From: Cryptomeria japonica
Lineage: Eukaryota > Streptophyta > Pinopsida > Cupressales > Cupressaceae
Reading direction: 5' to 3'
Assembly: GCF_030272615.1 (NCBI RefSeq)
Contig: NC_081413.1
Location: 164,395,080-164,459,079, forward strand
Length of the DNA stretch: 64,000 nt
Shown piece after piece: positions 34,756-45,109 of the stretch; positions within the stretch are counted from its first letter, which is position 1, and every line of letters starts with the position of its first letter. The notes below the pieces were generated by a model that was not told where the DNA came from, did no database searches, and saw only the letters and a program-made list of their open reading frames with translations. Position numbers and translations under genes: made by a program.

Positions 34756-35791
34756 AAGATAAACATATGGTTGCCAATGATAGCATGACTTTTTGAAGTA
34801 ATTTTGCATGACAATACACAGGGACTTCAACTGCACCTCCAAATTACGCTTTAGTTTTGAGGAATTTTGTATGACTACGAAAGCTTGGCTCATTTAGCAC
34901 CATTTTTGTAGTGCTCTCTCAGTCCCAGTTTTGTAATAGTTAACTAGATTCTAAGGCAGAGACTTGCATGTCAACTACAACTCCTTGCTTTTTAGTTCTT
35001 AATTTAGGTAGATTTATTTCCTAGAAAGTAGGACAAGAAACTCTATGAATTGGAGAGTTTGATTCATTTGTAAGGGTCCACAAATGGATGATTTGAGGCC
35101 CACTTAGAGATTTTAGATTATTTTTTGTAGATTGTTATGAATTAGATTCTTTTTGTGATACTCTTTGAATTTAATACAAGAATTAGCTTATAGATTGTCT
35201 AATCTATGTGTATGTGCTATTAATTTTTTTTGTGTAGTCTTCTAATGTCTATCATTTGAAATTAGCAACTAGTTCTAGTCTTATGTTTTATTGCTTTATG
35301 AATCATATTGCACGCATAAGTGGTGTATGAGAATTACTATGATAGGACGATATTGTGGTGATATTCTTTCCATGAATTTGTGAGGTTTTTGACTTTATGG
35401 GTTTATTGGAGGTTTATTATTAAATGCTAGTTTGGATGACTGTTGGATTGCAGGGTACTTATTAAGTAGTTCATTAGGTTGTTATTGAATTAGTTTCATT
35501 GTTATTTTCTTGTTTCCCTATGTTTGCAGTTTATTTTGAAAGAAAAACTTAAAACATAAAATATCAAAAAAAAAAAGTGAAGTTATTGGAAGTTATTGGA
35601 ATTTGTTTAACCAACAGGCCCCTTAACAGGTACAACCACATCAACCATTGAGCTACCCATCACCGTCGAGACCCGACTGTAGATACCTTGGAGTAGTTAT
35701 TTTTTTAGAACTTATTTCTTTTTAGGAGAGGTGGTGAGTGTTTACACAAATTACCTAGCTATTGGTGAGTGTGTCAAAACACCCATCAACA
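34756..35791 (+). other. D 3' noncoding region
   Basis: T-rich sequence without a supported gene. It contains a run of 11 A (about 35566) followed by a more GC-rich block (35610-35700) before the terminus CATCAACA. No part matches the D 5' end, which is why no LTR pair can be called. Confidence 0.55.
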
Positions 35792-35796
35792 CTACC

Positions 35797-36769
35797 CACA
35801 GTGAGACAATACTTTTGCAGTAAGTATGTGATTACAAAAAGAGGGATCTGCACATGCAGGAAGGCCAGTATCCTAGAGCACACTGCTCATCACAAAAGGA
35901 GCCTCACTAACTATAAAATAAATCCATACTACAATCTAAAAAGAAGAGTGAACTAGAAGAATAATATCTCCTATGCCTGAATACAGTTCCAGTTAAGCTC
36001 AGTACCAGAGGTCATAAACCTCTTTCACCAATCCAATTTGATCACCTATGATTGACCAAAACCTTTGCATATGATTACAACCTTAATCGCACACATATAA
36101 TCCTATATCCCAAAAACCCACGATCTACAAAGAGATCTTACATCATATTTATACGAACCCGGGACCTAAACAATTAAGTGGGCCACCTAAAAGATAATAC
36201 AATAAATTCATAACATAAACCCCCAATCCAATGATCAACCAAGTTGGCCTAAGACCAAAATAAAATAATCCAATCAATAGATCCAACCGGAAATGCATCT
36301 AGATCATCCACCAACATGTTACATAAATTGGTCCATAACCTAGCAGAATAAGGTAGCATTAGGTCCAGTCCTAAATGCAACAATACCGATCAACAAGAAC
36401 ACAAACAAGATAACCAATAGCATATCAAAATTTATCTAGAAGTTGCACCAACACCACTTATCAAGTGCATCAAAATATCTTCAACAAAGCTCTACCAGTA
36501 AAACCCTTACCGGTGACCAAAAGGCTTACTAGAACAAATGATAGCTCCTGAGTCATCAAATCCCAAACCAACTGATCATGATAAACATCTAAATAGCATG
36601 AATGACAGATCCAAACCAATTCCACAAACCGAAGCATACCGGATCAATATCATAATCCAACCACTCTACTGAAACCTACTGGAAACTGGTAAACAACCAA
36701 AACAGTTGGTATTGCCATCAATGGAAAAACATCAATGCAACACATAATCAATTCCTCCAATTGCCAACA
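35797..36769 (-). repeat. 5' LTR of C1, part right of element D
   Basis: Resumes at CACAGTGAGAC and aligns with 9471-10449 to the terminus GCCAACA. It includes the minus-strand TATA box TATAAATA (36153-36146). Followed by the target duplication TAGAC. Confidence 0.9.
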
Positions 36770-36780
36770 TAGACATATAG

Positions 36781-36786
36781 TTTATT
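36781..36786 (-). terminator. Poly(A) signal AATAAA of P
   Basis: TTTATT on the + strand reads AATAAA on the minus strand. It lies about 170 bp downstream of the TATA box, so an RNA that passed it on the first round would have a short terminal redundancy, as in caulimovirids. C1 inserted 11 bp further on. Confidence 0.55.
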
Positions 36787-36954
36787 CAAGATAGTTAGAT
36801 TCATGACTTAAGCGAGGTTTGTGTTTCTGATTTCCTATAAGGGAAGAGCATACTTCTCTACTCACTTTTACACAAGATAAGACTCCCTAGGACTTCTTGG
36901 ACACTAGTGTTTTCACTTGCCACTCTCATTATGCTTGCTACAAGCAAGTGTGCA

Positions 36955-36967
36955 CCTTTTATATACC
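36955..36967 (-). promoter_or_regulatory. TATA box of the P transcript
   Basis: Minus strand GGTATATAAAAGG, in a noncoding stretch after pol, followed by a leader-like segment and then AATAAA. The position matches the pregenomic (35S-type) promoter of caulimovirids. Confidence 0.6.
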
Positions 36968-38087
36968 AATCCTACCACTTTTTAATGAAAAAGGGTATAA
37001 TGAAGTTTGAAATCCGCCATCCAAAAACTGACACATGGAAAGCAACAACGACTCTTTCCTAGATGAGATGCCCACTATGAGGATTCCTCTAGGTGGACCC
37101 CAATATCTTGTGAATAAGTAAACATTAAGAGACAAATGTGTGGGACCACTACATGTGGAGCGTTGCTTTACAGTCAAAAGCTAATATGGCAAGAATTATT
37201 TTTATCACGGGAAGCATAACCTGTGGCTACATTATGGTGGTAACCTTACCCTTTATACCATGGTGTGGTCCATGTCAGTCTTTTCAAGAAAAGAGACTAA
37301 TAACTTTGATGAGTGACAGACCCACTCATTAGTCATTGTCAGTCATGCCATGAACATATTGGGGATAGTTCATGTCATCATGAGGACCGTTTAGTGAACA
37401 TGGATGTATAGGTGGATCTGTCTCTTTCCACATGATTCACAACATTTTTGTTTTGTATGTTCCATGTATTCCTCTTGTGGTAGCTCCTAGGTCTCTATGT
37501 TCTAACTGATAAGTTTTGGTATGTAACCAAATAGGGTGTTGATTATTGTACATATGACTGATTCATGCTCCATAAGTCCAATGTTGGAATATTGATTTTT
37601 TGCCATATGGACCATAGTGTTGACAAACATAACTATTGATTAGATTATCATAAAAAGGTCCAAATGTTAACTTCCATAATGCTCCTAGATATCCAGTATA
37701 ATTAAAATGAAGATTTTTATAAGGATGTAGTCCTTGAAACATATCTCAGATGAATTCTATTCCTCTCTCTTGATGTAGTCATCACTCTAGTCTTTGAATA
37801 TGAGGATTCAAAAACCAAATAGCTATCTGGAATTGAATTTCTAGAAGGAGTAGATATTGCTTGACTTGTTCATCAAAGGGTTCCATGCCTGCTAATATTT
37901 GGAAGAAGTCACTTTGGTTCTAGATCCTTGGTGTTGTTAACATTTGTTTAGCCTGAATCATTCTGTAGCTATTAAAGAGATAATCATTTGCCAAATAAAA
38001 ATTATGCCTATCTCCTAGATTAAAGGGATTGTTTTTGAACTCAGGACAAATTTATTCAAACCATCGTTCCTCCTTGATCTGCATCAC
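36968..38087 (-). other. P promoter-upstream region and degenerate C-terminal coding remains
   Basis: 36968 to about 37450 shows no gene and would be promoter-upstream sequence. From 38087 to about 37560 the minus strand keeps a broken coding-like register following the RNase H (NNPFNLGDRHNFYLANDYLF, then a stop-rich stretch with GIEFI), possibly the end of the viral polyprotein or a following gene. The product cannot be named. Confidence 0.4.
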
Positions 38088-38447
38088 TCAAAAATTTCCA
38101 TTTTGTTGATGTCCTTCTCTGGAGAGAAAATCTGCAAACACATTGTTGTTTCCTGGTAAATGTTCAATTTCAAAGTCAAAAGTGTTAAGAAATCCCCTTA
38201 GATTTTGAAGATCACTTCTAATTAGAAATTTTTTATTAGTGATAAACATATAGAATGATTTCAAGGAATTTGTCACAACAAGGATTTCTTTATGAGTATT
38301 ATGATAATTCAACCCACTTCCTTTAAAATTGCCAGAAACATACCTAACAATTTCTTCTTTACCATATGGATTTTTTTCTTTCAAGATGCCTGCCCAAACA
38401 TCTCCGTTTGCATCTATTTTTATGATCTTAGCACCATTACCTAGCAA
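38088..38447 (-). pseudogene. P RNase H domain (caulimovirid)
   Basis: A 119-residue open segment with VWAGILKE, the HKEILVVTNSLKSF helix, FLIRSDLQNLRGF (Asp of the active site) and the C-terminal FDFEIEHLPGNNNVFADFLS, a pattern typical of caulimovirid and Ty3-like RNase H. The N-terminal catalytic Asp is in ANGDVWAG. It lies directly downstream of the RT in the minus direction. Confidence 0.75.
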
Positions 38448-38729
38448 GAATAAAGGTGGTAATGAAGCACATTTTTATTTCATTCTATCAATGGCTTCAT
38501 CATGTCTAGATGACCATTCTGGAGGATTTTGTTTTAGCAACTTGTTGAGTTCTATTATGTCCTGAGCAATATTTGAATAAAATCCTGCAACATAATTTAC
38601 CAATCTAAGAAAATGTTGAAGCTCTTTTAAATTAGTCACCTGTAGATTGGCAATTCATGTTAGGATGTGTTGTTGTGCCTCCATTCTCCCCCTGGGAAGA
38701 AGACAAATGTTAATGAAAATAAGATATTC

Positions 38730-39266
38730 TTAAGCAAAATGACTCTTGGTTGGATTAACAGCAAGACCATGTTGTTGACAAAGTTGTAGAAACTGATGAA
38801 GGTGGCCAGGACATGTACTAGGGCTTTGGATGAAGACTAAAATACCATAAATATAAGGCAAGATGAATTTGGAGTATTTGTGAAAAATAATATCCATGTT
38901 TTGTTGAAAAATGGAAGGTGCGGTCTTAATACGAAATGGAAGCACATTCCATTCATACAAGCCTTGTGGGATTGAGAAAGCAGTCTTGTAGCGATCATGA
39001 GGATGGATAGAGATCTGCCAAAAACCTTTTGTTAGATCAAACTTAGAATAGATATTGTTGCCTTGTATAGTTTTCCATATGTGATCTTTTTCTAGAAGAG
39101 GATGTTGATTATCCTGTAGGCAAGTGTTGAGGAGCTTATAGTTGACAACCAAACACTTTTCTTCAAGATCATTACCATGTTCATCATACTTTGGAACATA
39201 CATGGCATGACAAGAAAATGGTGAAGAAGATGAGGAAATTAAACTTTGAGCTATAAGATCATCCAT
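38730..39266 (-). pseudogene. P reverse transcriptase (caulimovirid), catalytic motif lost
   Basis: RT fingers and palm: FSCHAMYVPKYDEHGND, CLVVNYKLLN, FDLTKGFWQISIHP with the first Asp, the caulimovirid-type FSIPQGLYEWNVLPFRIKTA, then YIYGILVF where YIDDILVF is expected, so both catalytic Asp residues are replaced. The enzyme would be dead. Sequence continues to about 38460 with stops. Confidence 0.82.
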
Positions 39267-39690
39267 TTATTTCTTACATAATTATGTCTCAACAAGACTC
39301 ATTGAAAAATAATTTGCCTTTGCTTTGGGCAACATTTCCTTTCCATCAATATCTTTCTTCAGTGGCAATCTACATTCTAGACTTCTCGAGTGTATTTTTT
39401 GGATCCTTAGTCATGATAGTGGCTTCAAATTTTTCTTTTATTTGATCCAAGTGTCATTGGATACTTGTTGATTTCTTGGTGATCCATATTGTTTTTTTTC
39501 TTTCCTTTGAGATATTGGTTTTACTAGTGTAGGCATATTCTATTTGTAATCTAGGAACTTTATGTTTATTCAATCTGATATGCTTTGAAGTGATCAAAAT
39601 TGGTTCCCAAATTCTCATTGCTTGACTATCAATGACTCCATCATATCTATCTCTCATAATGAATAAAAACAAGTTCATCAATGTGTCCAT
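39267..39690 (-). pseudogene. P linker between protease and RT
   Basis: Frameshifted coding remains (39454-39690 open, FIMRDRYDGVIDSQAMRIW) followed by stop-rich sequence up to the RT. No motif is recognised; it is placed only by position in the polyprotein. Confidence 0.45.
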
Positions 39691-39697
39691 TGGAATA

Positions 39698-40058
39698 TTA
39701 AATTGGAGCCTTGCATATTAAATGAGATACATTTTTTCCATTACCAAAGGTGGTATTAGTAGTTTCTTCTATCCACTGATTTTCAAGAAAATAGTTATAT
39801 TTGGAAATATTCAAGTCTGCACGAGTATCCCATAAAAAGGATAATGGATATGATTTTATTCCTTGAAAATGGATTTGCAATTCTAGACCAGGACATGAAG
39901 TTGTAATAGGTTGTCTGAAAGCTCTATATTGTTTAGGTACTTCTTCTCTTATGTTAGGGTCAAATCCCTCAACATGGATTGCTTCTTCCATAAGAGGACT
40001 ATTGATCTTTTCTTGATTATAAAGTTCTTCTTATTCTTTTATTGAAATGGTTGGAGAT
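39698..40058 (-). pseudogene. P aspartic protease region
   Basis: Minus-strand frame MEEAIHVEGFDPNIREEV, then FLWDTRADLNISKYNYF, matching the retropepsin-like motif DTGADLNIS with Gly changed to Arg, then WIEETTNTTFGNG. The register continues upstream to the solo LTR at about 40063. The changed glycine should abolish activity. Confidence 0.65.
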
Positions 40059-40063
40059 ATAGG

Positions 40064-41391
40064 TGTTGGCAACAACAATGAAGGAAAACTGAGGGGGGGG
40101 TGAATCAGTTTTCACCAGATTAAACAATTTAAGCACAATCACATATATGATCAACTACAGTAAGAATAAAGATAAACACAATAACAGTAACACACATAAC
40201 ACCAATATTTTTGACATGGAAAACCCAATCAAGGGAAAAACCACGATGGGAACCTACCCACAATGAGATGATACTCTACAATAGTATGTGTAAATATTAC
40301 AATGGGGAATGCACATGCATTCAGGCACATTGCCTAGAGCTCACTACTCAAAATACAATGACCCTAAAGGCTACAACCCTCAAGGAAGGTTCACTACCTT
40401 ACAAAGCTATTCAGACTATAATTCGGTTAAGATGAACTGAAAGAATAACATTTGTTAATGCTTGATGACAGTTCTAGTTAAGCTCATTTGTTTTGCCTAC
40501 AACACTCTCTACTCAATACACCACACCAAAAAGATAAATTCACTTGTTCATGCATTCACCACTCTCTGATAATGCAGAGTCGACACCCATACCCAAATTA
40601 CATGAATATAACACCTATTTATATAGATCATCAACCTTGACTACAAGGTTAGCAAAACCCTCAACACCTAATTACAAAATTACACCACAAGATACATAAA
40701 TCAACCACCGGACCAATACAATGTCATAGATGACATAGAATGGATCCAAATAAACTCCTTTAATGTGCACCACCACTGGAAATCTCGCCAAGATCAACCG
40801 CAACATGTTACACCACCAAAAATATCGCAAAACATGATGAATATCATCGGACCCATAAGATCTTCAGCAATGCACACAATGATCAATGCGGACAACCAAT
40901 TCAAATAGGACATGATTAGGAAACACCAACAAGCACGTTAGAACCATCCACAATAGCTGCTCCAACACCACTTAATTAAATCTTCATCGATCAACATGCT
41001 AACACTCAAGAACACTTATCAACAACAACTCAGACAAGAAAGATAACTTGTGGAGCATGAAATCATGAACCATCTAAAATTAAGATACACATGAACATCC
41101 CAAACACTCTCCCAAATCCACAACCAAATATACAATCATACCAGAGCACAACAAATCAAACACCAAAACACTACAACACTGAACACTGAAAACCAATCTT
41201 CATACCAGAAACCTCAACTTGATCAAATCACCACATAGCATCATGAAATCAATAAAGAATGAATTATCCCTAGTTGATGTAATATATCAAATAGATAAAC
41301 CAGCTAGATCAACTCACTACATTCACCAGATCACCAATAGCTCTCTGCAACATCAAAACATAGGAATATGTTGACATTAATGACAACAACA
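40064..41391 (-). repeat. Solo copia-type LTR inside P
   Basis: Starts TGTTGGC (40064) or TGAAGG (40079) and ends ATGACAACAACA (about 41385-41391). It has the U5 signature GAGGGGGGGGTGAATCAG (about 40091) and the CACGATGGGAACCTACCCACA segment (about 40241), nearly as in the C1 LTR, but no internal region, PBS or polypurine tract. It is therefore a solo LTR left by LTR-LTR recombination. Caulimovirid-like coding remains flank it on both sides. The duplication could not be fixed because the edges are CAA-repetitive. Confidence 0.65.
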
Positions 41392-41880
41392 TATTCTAGT
41401 AGCAGCAATATCCAACCATAGGAAATGGAGAAAATTCATTTAATCTAGAAATGAAGGCTTCCATTTTTTTCCTTTTTTTTAATTCTTCTGTAAGATTTGC
41501 ATTTTCTTCATCTTCCAACTCTTGGGTTTTTTCTTTATCTTGACAGATTACTTTAAAAAGAAATTTAATTCTATGCCTATGCTAGATTTTGCATGCCATA
41601 CTAACACTAGCAGGTGCTTCAGAACAATTCCTTTGATTGAGACGTATAGCTTTTTCTGGATGTGAATATGTTGTTGCTTTGAAGGATGAGGATTTCTTTG
41701 ATTGTTTGAGTAAGTACATTTTCTTTTCTTCTGACCTCATCATTTTTTCTTTATTCTTTCTCCAAGTTTCCAGACTTACATTCATTCCATTTTCAATCTA
41801 TTCTATTCTACATATTTCATTAATGATTTCTTCTAATGTTTGAGTTATGTTTGTTGAATAGATTTTCCCTCACATCATTC
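41392..41880 (-). pseudogene. P polyprotein N-terminal/coat-side fragment
   Basis: Minus-strand coding remains upstream of the protease: MNVSLETWRKNKEKMMRSEE (41785), then KSSSFKATTYSHPEKAIRL, a stop, then a Lys/Glu-rich helical segment (ENANLTEELKKRKKMEAFIS, about 41470) ending beside the solo LTR. Probably part of the capsid/precursor region by position; no diagnostic motif. Confidence 0.45.
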
Positions 41881-42220
41881 TAACAAATAATGATTGTAGA
41901 AACCTAAAAATGTCTCATTAATCATGTACTAATTATTCCTCTAGCTTAGTTAAATAATTATTTAATTATTTAATTAAGTTAATTAATCTTATTCTTCTAA
42001 TTTCATATTTCTTCATCATCTTACAAATTATTTCAATTTCAATTATATCATCATTAAATCATTTAACCATTTTATAATATTAATTAAATATTTATTATTT
42101 AATTAATTTTGATTAATTCACCAATTTAAATAATCTTTATTATTTAAATAAATCCATTTTTAATTTCTATCTCTATTCAATTAATCATTAACCCTTTTCT
42201 AAATATTAATTAAATATTAA

Positions 42221-42739
42221 CCCGTTAATGGGTCCCTGAGGGCTAATCCCACATTAGAAAAAGAGGAGGTTATATGGGAACCGCCTAGCAAGGAATGGAT
42301 AAAAATAAAATTTGATGGGGCATCTAGAGGAAACCCAGGAACCTCAGGTGTGGGGGTAGTGGCGAGAAATGACAAAGGGTCCATCATCTTCAAAGGAGCT
42401 TGTTGTCTGCAGGATGGAACAAACAATGAAGCAAAGGCTCAGGCGGCACTCCTGGCAACTGAGTTGGCCTTAAACATGAAATTCCAATGGTTGCATCTAG
42501 AAGGAGACTCCCAGGTGGCCATCAATGCAATCACTAAGGGTAATACTCCATCATGGAAATTATCTCATTGGGTGGCAATCATCCAAGAGAAACTCAATCT
42601 CTTTGAGGAATTTTGGGTATCCCACATCAGGTGAGGTGCAAATGCAGTGGCAGGTCTACTCTCCAACATTGGATGCGACATGACTAGCCAAATGGCCAAG
42701 TGGTGGAAGGGAGATGGCAGAGTATGGAAGTGGTATTAA
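42221..42739 (+). pseudogene. LINE RNase H domain
   Basis: Frame SKEWIKIKFDGASRGNPG, GVGVVARNDKGSIIFKGACC, NNEAKAQAALLATELAL (Glu of the active site), LHLEGDSQVAINAI (Asp) and, after a TGA near 42632, GANAVAGLLSNIGCD and MAKWWKGDGRVWKW. This is the RVT_3-type RNase H found at the C-terminus of plant L1 ORF2, removing RNA from RNA-DNA hybrids. Conserved Asp and Glu are present, but one stop breaks it and the RT is absent. Confidence 0.85.
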
Positions 42740-43031
42740 ATGCAGTCCTAGAAGCATGAAGTAAACAACATGCACGCAAGGAATCCCGAAATGACAAGTA
42801 CATCTTTGCAGACTTTGTAATGAAAAGTGGTAGTTGTTGAGGTAGATATTACCTGTTAGAGATGATGGCAGAGTGTAGCAAATCTGTTGTGAAATTTCAT
42901 TCCTTTTATGTCATCCGGCTTGCATTTATGACCTATCTCAAATGATGGTGGAGGAATTTAATTCCTTTGGTTTGTGAGCTAGTTATTGAGTTTGATTGAT
43001 AAATGGTATCATGTCATTTTCATTGTAGAGG

Positions 43032-43754
43032 TTGGAGTTAATAATTTGTGCAGGTCTAATGGAAGTAAACTTCACTTTGCAAACTGAGAAGAAATTGGTA
43101 CCATTCTTGGGGATAGTCTTGGAGAAGAGAATGCATGGGCTATTCAGGTACAAAGAGGAGAAATTATGGAGTGTTGCACACCTAATGCTAGGAGAGGAGG
43201 TGTCACACATCCATTTTCTCTATCGGACGAACATGGAGGTATATTCCCTGATTTTGGCATGGGCATGCGAGTTCAAGCCAGAGGTGGAGAAAACCAGGCT
43301 CACTTTGACAAAATTGATAGATGGATATTACCTAATCATCCTCAATTCCATTCTGGAGTGGGTAGTGCCTCACATAGGCATTCACATTAGGGAGGGAGAT
43401 GATAAGGAGGAGCTACTGTCATTTGTTCGAGGTCCAGAAAACTACATTAAGGAACAATGTCGTGAGCAAGCTCACATTGGTTGGGAAGCCATGAAGCTTT
43501 GTGTAAAACTCATTAGGACAGATGAAGTATTGAAGGGCCTAAAAGTGGTGGCATGAATGAAAGTCAGGAGAGATCTGTGAGATAGATTCAAGGAAGGGCG
43601 AGTGGTTCAATTGTTAGCAATCCTGGAAGGAGACCCCAATTTTGGATGCTTGGAATGCATCCTAAAGATGAAGAGTGAAGCAGCAAAGGGAAAAGCTTTG
43701 GCTGATATCATGGATGAGGAGAAGGAGAAGGTGAACCAGAGTGATAGCGAGTGA
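43032..43754 (+). pseudogene. Unrecognised frame downstream of LINE RNase H
   Basis: About 240 codons in one register, with TGA at 43554 and one further stop near 43578. It reads MELIICAGLMEVNFTLQTEK, then MLGEEVSHIHFLYRTNMEVY, ACEFKPEVEKTRLTLTKLID, HIGIHIREGDDKEELLSFV, and an acidic end KALADIMDEEKEKVNQSDSE. I do not recognise it. Plant L1 elements normally end soon after RNase H, so this could be transduced or flanking sequence carried to this site, or a lineage-specific extension. Confidence 0.5.
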
Positions 43755-44715
43755 GTGGCTACGATGCCATTGTTTTTTACATTTTCTTCCACTATACTAT
43801 TTTGAAAATTCTTTTTAGACATGTGTATAGTATTTTGGTGCATAGATGCACAGAACTGGTTTCCTTTCTTGGTTTTAGTTTCAAATATTTTCAAAGTAGG
43901 GTAGGACTGTGAATATTTTGGGCCGATGTTTACATCTTAAGCATGGCCTTGGATGGTTGTATACCTTTTTCTGAATCAATATACTACAAAATTACCGATC
44001 AAAAAAAAAATTAAATATTTATTATTTAATTAATTGTGATTTTAATCCTTTAATTTAAATAATCTATTATTTAATTAAATTCAATTTCTAAATAATTAAA
44101 TAGTTTCTTTAAATTATTTAATTAACTAATTAATTCCTCAAGTTCTAATTCCAAATCTCCAAATTTTAATTAATTCTTTTAATTATATATTCTTCTAATT
44201 CAAATTCAAATTCATGTTCTTCTAAATTCTTCTAATTTCAAATACATGTGCATGATTTCAAAAATCAAATTGAAAATCAAAGTCAAGTTCTAAATATATT
44301 CAAATAATAAATTGAATTTGAAATAAATTCAATATTTGAATTAAAATCTCATGCAAAGATTAAATTGAAAATCTAAGTTAAAGTTCAAGCACATGCTAAA
44401 TTAATTAATTCAATCAATTAATTAATTAATTCAATTATCTCTTCAATCTCCATTTCTATCTTTTAGTTAGCTTTTTCTAAATAAAGCTCCCAATCAACTT
44501 TCAATCAATTAACTATCTCCTCCTCTTTATTTCCTCCAATCACCCTTTTTCATCTTTCAATCATCTTTTTCTCAATCAGTTGACTCATTTAGTCTATTCA
44601 ATCAATTGAGTTCCACCTCCAAATCAGCAGTTCAACTATCAATCAGCATGTGGGCTCACCTGAGTTCCCCCTCTTGATCAATCTGTTCCACCTATCAATC
44701 AATCCTCTCCAAAAA

Positions 44716-44723
44716 TATATAAA
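44716..44723 (+). promoter_or_regulatory. TATA box of G 5' LTR
   Basis: TATATAAA in the context CCAAAAATATATAAATTGAG, the best core-promoter match in the LTR. Confidence 0.6.
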
Positions 44724-44992
44724 TTGAGAATTCAATCTCCATTTTCAATGATCATGAACTTTGAATCTTGTGTCAATTGCAAGTTACCAACGCGATATCT
44801 GAGAGCCACCATACCACAAAGAAGAGAAGAGCAATATAAGCCATGATGCACAATAGGGAGTTCTACATTATTTATAATTATTCTATATGCATCTATTTTC
44901 ATTGAGTTTGTTTAAATTATTTAATTGAATAGGGATTCATGATTTTCCTTGTTTTTAATTTGATTACATGATGAATTTTACATACGACATTT

Positions 44993-45001
44993 TGGTGAAC
45001 C
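44993..45001 (+). promoter_or_regulatory. Putative primer-binding site of G
   Basis: TGGTGAACC starts 3 nt after the LTR end CGACA. Position and the TGG start fit a tRNA primer site; I cannot assign the tRNA. Confidence 0.45.
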
Positions 45002-45109
45002 TAACATGAACTAACAGCAATTTAACCTTATTTTTCCTCTATGTGATTTTGCAGATCGTACAGAATTTTTTTATTTTTTTGCAGGTTTGTACGGATTGCA
45101 GAACAAATT

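Larger units (their letters stand above)
29443..35791 (+). mobile_element. Element D: non-autonomous retroelement with one long ORF and a palindrome array
   Basis: A 6,349-bp insertion in the C1 5' LTR. It begins TGTTATG and ends CATCAACA (TGTT...AACA). Flanks are CAACC (29438-29442) and CTACC (35792-35796); the intact C1 3' LTR reads CTACC here, so this is a 5-bp duplication with one later change. From left: palindrome array with a TATA box inside it, one broken frame of about 1,260 codons, and a 1-kb noncoding 3' part. TG..CA ends and a 5-bp duplication point to LTR-retrotransposon integration, but I could not find matching 5' and 3' LTRs, a recognisable PBS, or any RT or integrase. Large deletion of one LTR or a different class of element are both possible. 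Confidence 0.75.
9241..36769 (-). mobile_element. Element C1: full-length Ty1/copia retrotransposon carrying nested insertions
   Basis: Both ends are fixed by a perfect 5-bp target duplication, TAGAC at 9236-9240 and at 36770-36774. Reading right to left: 5' LTR (36769-29195, interrupted by D), 2-nt spacer, iMet PBS (29192-29181), gag-pol (29138-25332 and 11228-10893, interrupted by C2), two polypurine tracts and the 3' LTR (10449-9241). Without C2, D and their duplications the element is about 7.07 kb, a normal full-length copia size. The LTR terminus expected to be TG reads TA (9241) or TT (29195), so both copies have decayed there. Confidence 0.95.
36775..41894 (-). mobile_element. Endogenous caulimovirid (pararetrovirus) remnant P
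   Basis: Minus-strand sequence with caulimovirid-type protease, RT and RNase H in order (right to left), no integrase, and a promoter plus poly(A) signal on the left, as expected downstream of pol in a linearised circular genome. It is interrupted by a solo LTR (about 40064-41391) and by gypsy element G at 41895; the rest lies beyond the window. All frames are broken by stops and frameshifts, so it is an old non-functional copy. Closest type by motif is Petuvirus/Florendovirus-like, which I infer and cannot verify. Confidence 0.75.
42219..44008 (+). mobile_element. 5'-truncated plant L1 LINE
   Basis: About 1.79 kb flanked by the direct repeat AATTAAATATT (42208-42218 and 44009-44019) and ending in a run of 10 A at 44001-44010. 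Contents: C-terminal RNase H of plant L1, a further open frame, and a 3' tail. The RT and ORF1 are missing, as usual for 5'-truncated copies. It lies in the G 5' LTR. Confidence 0.85.
41895..44989 (+). repeat. 5' LTR of G, interrupted by a LINE
   Basis: Begins TGTAGAAACCTAAAAATGTC and ends TACGACA, just before a PBS-like TTTGGTGAACC. Without the LINE it is about 1.3 kb, very AT-rich with repeated TTAATTAATT words. A TATA box, TATATAAA, lies at 44716-44723, about 270 bp before the LTR end. The partner LTR is outside the window, so edges rest on motif and composition. Confidence 0.7.

Noticed and set aside
35562-35582. Poly(A) run near the end of D as evidence for a LINE or processed pseudogene
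   Set aside because: The target duplication is at 35792, about 215 bp beyond the run, so the A-run is internal to D.
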